NCBI GenBank assembly: GCA_947259295.1
Contig: CAMYMG010000058.1
Span: forward strand, 234,551 to 298,550
Direction of reading: 5' to 3'
Source of the DNA: an uncultured Rhizobiaceae bacterium
Lineage (GTDB): Bacteria; Pseudomonadota; Alphaproteobacteria; Rhizobiales; Rhizobiaceae
DNA length: 64,000 nucleotides
Shown: positions 58,083-64,000 of the stretch, piece by piece
Numbering within the stretch: the first letter of the stretch is position 1
Layout of the letters: each line of letters starts with the position of its first letter
The notes under the pieces: generated by a model
What the model saw: the letters and a program-made list of their open reading frames with translations, nothing else
Told to the model about the DNA's origin: nothing
Database searches by the model: none
Program-made: the position numbers and the translations under genes

Positions 58083-58808
58083 ATGGGGTTTGAGGCAAAG
58101 ACGGTTCTGATCACCGGCGCAGGCAAGGGTATCGGACGGGAAACGGCAAGGCTGCTGGCCGGCAAGGGAGCGAGGATCGTCGCCCTGTCGCGCACGCAAG
58201 CCGATCTCGACAGCCTGCAAGAAGAGATCGACTGCACGCCGATCCTTGTCGATCTCGCCGACGCCGATGCGGCACGCCGCGCGGCGCTCGAAGGCCTGCC
58301 GGCCGACTATCTCGTCAATTGCGCCGGCATCAACATCCTCGAGCCGTTCGTCGACGTCACCGTCGAGGCGTTCGACATGGTGCATGCGGTGAACACCCGC
58401 GCCGCGATGATCGTCGCGCAGGAATATGCCCGTTCGCGCATCGCGCTCGGCGGCGGTGGTGCCATCGTCAACGTCTCAAGCCTCTCCTCCTTCATCGGCT
58501 TCGACGATCATGCCTCCTATTGCGCGTCGAAGGGCGCCATGGACGCGATGAGCCGGGTGATGGCCAACGAGCTCGGCAAGTCCGGCATCCGCGTCAACTG
58601 CATCAACCCGATCGTCACCATGACCGAACTCGCCGCCCGCGCCTGGAGCGACAAGGCCAAGTCCGAGCCGGTGCTCAACCGGATACCGATCGGCCGCTTC
58701 GCCGAGACCATCGACATCGCCGAGGTCATCGCCTTCCTGCTCAGCGACGCGGCGGCAATGATGAACGGCCTGTCCATTCCGCTCGACGGCGGCTTCCTCG
58801 TCCGCTGA
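58083..58808 (+). CDS. SDR-family oxidoreductase, carbonyl-reductase-like
   Basis: A 241-residue SDR. TGAGKGIGRETA (about 12-23) binds NAD(P), the NCAGI motif is at about 79, then the Ser and YCASKGAMDA (Tyr and Lys) at about 133-152, and MMNGLSIPLDGGFLVR ends the protein. The pattern is like DCXR, the L-xylulose and dicarbonyl reductase. Start at 58083 follows GGGGAATCAGC. It is operon member four after the epimerase and is followed 35 bases later by another SDR. Confidence 0.9.
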   Translation: MGFEAKTVLITGAGKGIGRETARLLAGKGARIVALSRTQADLDSLQEEIDCTPILVDLADADAARRAALEGLPADYLVNCAGINILEPFVDVTVEAFDMVHAVNTRAAMIVAQEYARSRIALGGGGAIVNVSSLSSFIGFDDHASYCASKGAMDAMSRVMANELGKSGIRVNCINPIVTMTELAARAWSDKAKSEPVLNRIPIGRFAETIDIAEVIAFLLSDAAAMMNGLSIPLDGGFLVR

Positions 58809-58843
58809 CGCCTTCCATCAAACGCTCACCACGGGGCCGCAGC

Positions 58844-59620
58844 ATGGCCAACGACATCGAACAACCCGCCACCTACCCGAGCCTGAAGGGCCGCAGTGTT
58901 TTCATCACCGGCGGCGGCTCGGGCATCGGCGAGAGCCTGGTGCGCCATTTCTGTGCCCAGGGCAGCCGGGTAGCCTTCGTCGACCTGGCGGAGGCTGCGT
59001 CACAGGCACTCGCCACGGAGTTGGCGGCGACCGGCAATGCGCCGCTCTTTATTGACTGCGACCTGCGCGACATCGACGCCTTGCGCGCGGCCGTGGCGGA
59101 GGCCGCCGACGCCAACGGACCGATCGGCGTGCTGTGCAACAATGCCGGGAATGACGACCGGCACCAGACCGAAGCCGTGACGGCCGACTATTGGGACGAT
59201 CGCATGGCGGTCAATGTCCGACACCAGTTCTTCGCCGCGCAGGCCGTGCGGCCCTATATGCAGGCGCAAGGCGGCGGATCGATCATCAATTTCGGCTCCA
59301 TCACCTGGATGGTCGGCGATGCCGACTGCCCGGCTTACGTGACATCGAAGGCCGCCATCTGGGGCATGACGCGCGCCCTGGCGCGCGAGTTCGGCCCCGA
59401 GCGCATCCGCGTCAACTGCATGGTCCCCGGCTGGGTGATGACCGAGCGGCAGATGCGGCTGTGGCTCGACGCCGCCGGCGAGCGGCAGATCGACGAACGC
59501 CAATGCCTGCCGGACCGGCTGCAGCCCTCCGACATCGCCCGCATGGCGCTCTTCCTCGCCGCCGACGACAGCCGCATGTGCACCAGCCAGCAATTCATCG
59601 TTGACGGCGGCTGGGTATGA
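58844..59620 (+). CDS. SDR-family oxidoreductase
   Basis: A 258-residue SDR. ITGGGSGIGESLV (about 21-33) is the cofactor site, CNNAGND is at about 97, the catalytic Ser is in NFGSITWMV, and YVTSKAAIWG holds Tyr and Lys (about 165-174). The end, CTSQQFIVDGGWV, is typical of sugar dehydrogenases such as the L-fuconate or galactose type. It is the last gene of the rightward operon and likely oxidises a sugar or sugar acid. Confidence 0.9.
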   Translation: MANDIEQPATYPSLKGRSVFITGGGSGIGESLVRHFCAQGSRVAFVDLAEAASQALATELAATGNAPLFIDCDLRDIDALRAAVAEAADANGPIGVLCNNAGNDDRHQTEAVTADYWDDRMAVNVRHQFFAAQAVRPYMQAQGGGSIINFGSITWMVGDADCPAYVTSKAAIWGMTRALAREFGPERIRVNCMVPGWVMTERQMRLWLDAAGERQIDERQCLPDRLQPSDIARMALFLAADDSRMCTSQQFIVDGGWV

Positions 59621-59690
59621 GCCGGCCAGAGCACCGCCGGCCTACCAGCGGCGCCAGCGTCAGACCTGACTCGCCTCTTTTGCCGGCTTG

Positions 59691-60710
59691 CTAGCGCCAA
59701 CCCAGCGCAGGGGCGACATGGGTGAGGATCGCCTCGATGATATGCGCGTTGTAGTCGACGCCAAGCTGGTTGGGGACTGTAAGCAGTAACGTATCGGCCT
59801 CGGCAATGGCCTCGTCGCCCTTCAGTTGGTCAACCAGCACGTCGGGTTCCGCTGCATAGCTGCGGCCGAAGACAGCCAGCTTCTCGGGTTCTATATAGCC
59901 GAAATGATCCTGGCTTCCGCCGCCGCCGAAATAGGCCCTGTCGCGATCGTCAACCAGCGCGAAGATGCTGCGGCTCACTGACACGCGGGGCTCGCGCGCA
60001 TGCCCCGCCTCGCGCCACGCTGCCCGGAATGCCCGGATCTGCTCTGCCTGCTGGACATGGAAGGGCTGGCCGCCCTCGTCGAACTTGAGGGTCGAACTCT
60101 GCAGGTTCATCCCGAGCTTGGCCGCCCATTGAGCCGTGCCGTTGGTCGCAGCGCCCCACCAGATCCTGTCTCGCAGTCCTTCCGAGTGCGGCTCGACACG
60201 CAACCGGCCTGGCGGATTGGGAAACATCGGCCGTGGATTCGGTTCGGCGAATCCCTCGCCGCGCAGCACCTCCAAAAACACCTCCGCGTGATGTCGGGCC
60301 ATGTCCGCATCGGTCTGGGCGTCCGGCGGCGCGTAGCCGAAATGGCGCCAGCCGTCGATCACCTGTTCCGGCGAACCGCGGCTGATGCCGAGCTGCAGGC
60401 GTCCTCCGGCAATGAGATCCGCCGCGCCGGCATCCTCGGCCATGTAGAGCGGGTTTTCGTAGCGCATGTCGATGACTGCGGTGCCGATCTCGATGCGGCT
60501 GGTTTTGGCCCCGACCGCCGCCAGAAGCGGGAACGGGGACGCAAGCTGGCGCGCAAAGTGATGCACGCGGAAATAGGCGCCGGCGGCACCCAGCTCCTCG
60601 GCCGCGACGGCGAGATCGATCGACTGCAGCAGCGCATCGGCCGCGCTTCGCGTCTGGGATTGCATCGAGGGGGACCAGTGACCGAACGATAGAAAGCCGA
60701 TCTTCTTCAT
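59691..60710 (-). CDS. LLM-class flavin-dependent oxidoreductase
   Basis: A 339-residue luciferase-like monooxygenase fold protein. It starts MKKIGFLSFGHW, with the family flavin region HHFARQLASPFPLLAAVGAKTSRIEIGTAVIDMRYENPLYMAEDAG (residues about 48-93), then RLQLGISRGSPEQ. A partner reductase is not nearby. Such enzymes oxidise aliphatic or sulfonated compounds or aldehydes. GGGG precedes its ATG. It converges on the SDR operon and is the last clearly chromosomal gene before the tRNA fragment. Confidence 0.9.
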   Translation of the reverse strand: MKKIGFLSFGHWSPSMQSQTRSAADALLQSIDLAVAAEELGAAGAYFRVHHFARQLASPFPLLAAVGAKTSRIEIGTAVIDMRYENPLYMAEDAGAADLIAGGRLQLGISRGSPEQVIDGWRHFGYAPPDAQTDADMARHHAEVFLEVLRGEGFAEPNPRPMFPNPPGRLRVEPHSEGLRDRIWWGAATNGTAQWAAKLGMNLQSSTLKFDEGGQPFHVQQAEQIRAFRAAWREAGHAREPRVSVSRSIFALVDDRDRAYFGGGGSQDHFGYIEPEKLAVFGRSYAAEPDVLVDQLKGDEAIAEADTLLLTVPNQLGVDYNAHIIEAILTHVAPALGWR

Positions 60711-61201
60711 GTGACCCCGCTTGATGACGATGCTTTGATCGTCCGGCAAGTAGTCACGCCGCCGGCCGTCGGCAAGTGTTACCCTTGGGGCAAGGGGCGA
60801 CATCTTGCGCACGAATGGCGCCGGCTGACACAAGTCAGCCGGCGTGGGGCATATGTCTCGCAGCGCAGCGCTCGCCTCTGGTTCCTGCCGATCTATCCCC
60901 AACGGCAGCCCGATGGAGCAGGCCTTCGCCAAGATCGAGCGCCGGATTATGTCCGGAAGTGAACCACCGTGCAGAGCCCACCACGTCGACAACTCGTCCC
61001 AACATCGCGCCCGCGGGATGCCCCGACCCCTTCCCGCACGCAGGATACGTTTCGGCTAGGACGTAAATCGCTCCATCCAACCCCGACGCGATTGCGCAAC
61101 GCCACTTTTCGTCGTTGATGCCCCCTGCCACTTGAGCTATGACAGCCAAATCGTGAGGGCCGCATGGCCCCGCGTCCGGAACCCGCTTCGGTTCCCGGCC
61201 A
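60711..61201. other. Gene-free stretch between the LLM gene and the tRNA fragment
   Basis: About 490 bases without a supportable gene; frames here are short, lack ribosome-binding sites and resemble no family. Two small hairpins precede the tRNA fragment on the plus strand (GGGCC/GGCCC near 61158-61172, and GGAACC/GGTTCC near 61178-61198), of unknown meaning. Confidence 0.5.
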
Positions 61202-61241
<40 letters not shown>

Positions 61242-61357
61242 CGTCCTAAACTGCCATTTGGGTCCAGAAGGGGTCCTTGACCTGGCCTGGATTAGTCAGA
61301 TTGGCGGCTTGCAGGATCGCGTGCACGGCACAATCCAGCCACTCGATGGCTATTCTC

Positions 61358-62584
61358 TCATCGCTCTAATTCTTGCAGAGCTGATCTCATTCGCGGCCGG
61401 AGCGCATTCACAAACGCATTTGTCGTCTCTTGTAGCCAGACGAGGGCATTGGCACGTCGGTCGGGATCATCCAGATCGCCTACGGGGTAGACTTGGGAAA
61501 CTTCGGGCTTCTCTTTCGAGAAGTCCACATGAGCGCCCGGCAGCTCCTTGCGAATATCATCAGCGTCCTCCACCAATAAGCGCGAGGCCCTTTCACCAAT
61601 CGATCCGAGGTTTGAGGAGAGGGTAACGCCAACTGAATTTGAACGTGAATCTCGATACGCGGTAATCCAACTGCTGCCGCCTGGCGCTCCAAGCTTAAAC
61701 ACTACGTGGCCGCCAAGTGAAGGAGAAGGGGGCATTTGTTCAGGGTCGTCAAGCTTTAACCCGGCTAGAAAGTCCGTCCAAAATAGGTGTCTCTTGTCCC
61801 GTCGCGCTTGGCGCCGTTGCAGACGTAGAGGGTCGGCGGCTGTGGCCGAACGCTCTTCGTCATCGTCCTCATAGTCAACGATATTCATCCCTTCTGGTGC
61901 CGAGACGACGGTGCGGACGATATTCTGAGTGCGGGCTAGAACTCGCGGAACAACAATTCTAGCTCCATTCTCGATCTCATAGATGGGCATCTCGACAAGA
62001 CCTAGAGTGAAATGTAGACCAGCGTGCGCCTGGAGATACTCAGCTATTGACTCAACTCCCTCGCGGATACCGTCGCCTACGATAAGGAGCAAAAAACGTC
62101 CGCGCCTTAGATTGAATGTCAACGCGTCATTGAAGCCTATTTCGTCAACCTCATGCCCGGCTGCTCGCACGAGGTCGAGCAGTGGATTGCCGTCTCTCTG
62201 AAGTCGACGACACGCTTCGCGTTGAAGATCCGACGATGACCACCGTGTCAATTCCTTTGAGTAGTCCAGAATCTGACCAATAACTTCGCGCCGCCCCTCC
62301 GGGTTGCGCCAAAGTTTACACTCTATGAGGACCGGCAAACCTGTCGAAGTGACCATGAAATTGTCAATCGGCCCAGCGGGGGTCGCAAGCTCTCTGCAGA
62401 TCGGAACCGGGTTCGTGAATAAAGGATCGATCTCTGCGATGGGAAGGCACGCGGGAAATCGATGAACGAAATCCTGTATGGAGGCTTCGCTGAACTCGTG
62501 CGAACCGGACATCAGATGCCGCGCTGCGGTGATCGTCACACCATCGTTGGCAACGATAAGCGGAGCAGCATGCTGTCTAGTCAA
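61358..62584 (-). CDS. PD-(D/E)XK nuclease-like protein of the island
   Basis: A 408-residue protein I do not recognise as a named family. Residues 74-110 carry a nuclease pattern: Asp74 (PIDNFMVT), then VLIECKL with Glu88 and Lys90, then GQILDYSKEL with Gln104 and Tyr108, as in PD-(D/E)XK restriction and repair nucleases. The C-terminal part (about 270-400) with KRHLFWTDFLAGL resembles DUF4268, seen in predicted restriction or defence proteins. An acidic stretch (YEDDDEERS) separates them. The start is uncertain: TTG at 62584 gives the longest frame, an ATG 24 codons later is possible. It lies 122 bases downstream of the ATPase gene and may be its partner. Confidence 0.7.
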   Translation of the reverse strand: MTRQHAAPLIVANDGVTITAARHLMSGSHEFSEASIQDFVHRFPACLPIAEIDPLFTNPVPICRELATPAGPIDNFMVTSTGLPVLIECKLWRNPEGRREVIGQILDYSKELTRWSSSDLQREACRRLQRDGNPLLDLVRAAGHEVDEIGFNDALTFNLRRGRFLLLIVGDGIREGVESIAEYLQAHAGLHFTLGLVEMPIYEIENGARIVVPRVLARTQNIVRTVVSAPEGMNIVDYEDDDEERSATAADPLRLQRRQARRDKRHLFWTDFLAGLKLDDPEQMPPSPSLGGHVVFKLGAPGGSSWITAYRDSRSNSVGVTLSSNLGSIGERASRLLVEDADDIRKELPGAHVDFSKEKPEVSQVYPVGDLDDPDRRANALVWLQETTNAFVNALRPRMRSALQELER

Positions 62585-62706
62585 AGGCGTCTCACTTCTG
62601 ATTTGAACGCTGACAGAGGCGCGGTCTTGTCAGTGCTTCGAAATTGAATCCCCGACTCCGCAAGTTCCACGATATGCTCGTTCGCTCGCACGTGTCGGTA
62701 GCGGTC

Positions 62707-64000
62707 TCATTCATCAGGGATAGTTAGTCGCCTTTCTTCGTTGTGGTCGAAATAGTCGTCCTTCGCCTTCTCAGTGATACTGAAGATCCGTCGACCCTTT
62801 TGGTTCTTTTCCCTTCCAACAAGCCCCCGCTCCTCCATAATCTTTCCTCTCTTTCCAACAAGTTGGTAAGAGCAATCGAGCTCCCCGGCTATTTCCTTAG
62901 CGGCTAACCCGTTCCCCTCTGTAAAAAGGGCCTCCAAGATCCCGAGCTCCGTCGGAGGAAGCAAAAGCTCAGTGTGAATGTCCCTTAAAACAGCCTCGTA
63001 TTTCCTCGAGAGATTTGCAACTACACACTTCCCCTTTTTACAAACCGGGCATAGCATATCGTATGTTTTTAGGCTATCTAGTTTCTCTATCCCCTGTATT
63101 TCTCCACATTCGTCACACTTTATCTCCTGATTGTTTTTTATATATCGCTTGAGTATAGTTGAATAGTCGAATATCCTTTCGACGAAATATAGGCGATGCT
63201 CTCTGCGCGTTGCCGGTCTTCCGAAGGTGATACTGTGCCGCGCGCACAAACCGTAATTAAGTGCGAAGACAGACACGCTTCTTCCGTCCCGATCTTTCAT
63301 CTCGAAATATTTTGTTACGAAGAAATTGAGTTCCAAGGTCGAAAGAACAGACTCGAGCTCACTAACAATATGAAAATGACTTGAGGGGGTTCTTCCTCTG
63401 ATCTCGCGCGTTACCGACGACTCCTTGTATTCCCTCAACTCACGGGCTCTCAAGACAACGGTTTCCAGCAATTCCTTCAAGCTGAATATCGAGGACCGTT
63501 CCGCGAAAGACTCCAATGCAAACTTCTGAATTCCGAAGAAAGGCTCGACCTTTTCTTCGTAGTATCTGGAAGCTGCATCGCGGATTGCGCGCGGCCCGAT
63601 TGGCTTCCCATATGCAACGTGAGATTCTCGAAGATTGTGGAGAAGATGCCCCAATATTCGGGGGTTCCCCATACTCGCGAAAAACAGCTGACGATACACT
63701 TCCTGTGGGTCACTGTCGCAAAACGCCTCAAAACTTCCGTTAAGGAAATACCGGAAACGGCTTTCTAATAACCTTTTTGTGAAATCGATCGCCTTATCTT
63801 CCATCGAAGAGACATCATTAAGTCCATAAAGTCGATAGGTATCAAGATAGATTTCATCGATCTTAGTAGAATCGATTTTACCAAGATATATCCGTCCTGG
63901 ATAACCTGCCACCTTGAACTTTATCAGGTCATTAGACCAGTTGTTTAAAGGGGCCAATACAGTGTCAACGAAGACGGTCATTGCCTCTAATGGCAACTCC
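62707..64000 (-). CDS. AAA+ (Orc/Cdc6-like) ATPase with zinc ribbon and winged helix, C-terminal part
   Basis: The frame is open to the right edge, so the N-terminus and Walker A are missing. The visible 430 residues begin with DELP-like sequence (ELPLEAMTVFVDTVLAPL), probably just after Walker B. A GNPRIL motif (about residue 110) matches the sensor-2 arginine of Orc/Cdc6-type AAA+ proteins. A zinc ribbon has cysteine pairs at 294/297 and 316/319 (IKCDECG, MLCPVCK). The last 75 residues form a winged helix (AAKEIAGELDCSYQLVGKRGKIMEERGLVGR). Codon use is far more AT-rich than the chromosome. It could be a defence or DNA-processing ATPase; function unknown. Confidence 0.7.
   Translation of the reverse strand, partial: ELPLEAMTVFVDTVLAPLNNWSNDLIKFKVAGYPGRIYLGKIDSTKIDEIYLDTYRLYGLNDVSSMEDKAIDFTKRLLESRFRYFLNGSFEAFCDSDPQEVYRQLFFASMGNPRILGHLLHNLRESHVAYGKPIGPRAIRDAASRYYEEKVEPFFGIQKFALESFAERSSIFSLKELLETVVLRARELREYKESSVTREIRGRTPSSHFHIVSELESVLSTLELNFFVTKYFEMKDRDGRSVSVFALNYGLCARHSITFGRPATRREHRLYFVERIFDYSTILKRYIKNNQEIKCDECGEIQGIEKLDSLKTYDMLCPVCKKGKCVVANLSRKYEAVLRDIHTELLLPPTELGILEALFTEGNGLAAKEIAGELDCSYQLVGKRGKIMEERGLVGREKNQKGRRIFSITEKAKDDYFDHNEERRLTIPDE

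Overview
The window is typical chromosome of a high-GC alphaproteobacterium of the order Rhizobiales, most likely the Mesorhizobium/Aminobacter/Phyllobacteriaceae group. The pointers are an OlsB-type ornithine-lipid acyltransferase, a cysG-DUF2849-cysI-cysH-DUF934 sulfate-assimilation operon, an alpha-glucoside operon in the aglEFGAK order known from Sinorhizobium, several Rhizobiales-type small proteins, and many sugar and polyamine ABC systems. Genus assignment is inference; no rRNA or other marker is present.

Layout. 1-8118: end of olsB, a TRIC-like channel, grpE, a small unknown protein, a fatty acid desaturase, then the leftward siroheme/sulfite operon. 8119-14110: an SDR, a class A penicillin-binding protein, small membrane proteins, an RNase D-like exonuclease and an M20 peptidase. 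14111-14527: a gene-free stretch with a strong candidate small RNA (three tandem hairpins with C-rich loops). 14528-24854: polA (its proofreading domain has lost every catalytic acid), a LysE-type exporter, a Zur-like regulator, a pentose cluster (GH43 xylosidase, YghZ-type reductase, gnd), a Fur-like regulator, and a MoaD/ThiS plus BNR-repeat pair. 25028-32877: the agl operon with its divergent LacI-type regulator and two perfect operators. 32870-35539: an overlapping ECF sigma/anti-sigma/secreted subtilase operon. 35688-40706: ribokinase, an AraC-type/alkyltransferase fusion, endonuclease III, small membrane proteins, a GNAT enzyme and a TetR regulator. 40810-46094: a Pot-type ABC operon that continues into an MBL-fold hydrolase and an SDR. 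46235-47017: exonuclease III. 47080-59620: two divergent sugar-catabolism transcription units, a leftward Rbs-type importer with FucU/RbsD, kinase and SIS protein, and a rightward enolase-superfamily dehydratase, GMC oxidoreductase, aldose epimerase and two SDRs. They share a control region with a FadR/GntR-type operator over a promoter -10 element. 59691-60710: an LLM flavin oxidoreductase.

Right end. At 61202 a tRNA-Arg(CCG) gene begins normally but stops matching tRNA structure exactly at the end of the anticodon loop. From there composition becomes clearly more AT-rich and the genes change character: a PD-(D/E)XK-nuclease-like protein and the C-terminal part of an AAA+ (Orc/Cdc6-like) ATPase with a zinc ribbon and a winged helix. 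This looks like the edge of an acquired island, possibly a defence or mobile-element module that runs past the window.

The most interesting items are the island junction with its ATPase/nuclease pair, the sigma/anti-sigma/protease unit in which the anti-sigma sensor domain looks like a protease propeptide, the candidate anti-Shine-Dalgarno small RNA, and the SIS protein that lacks its usual phosphate-binding serines.
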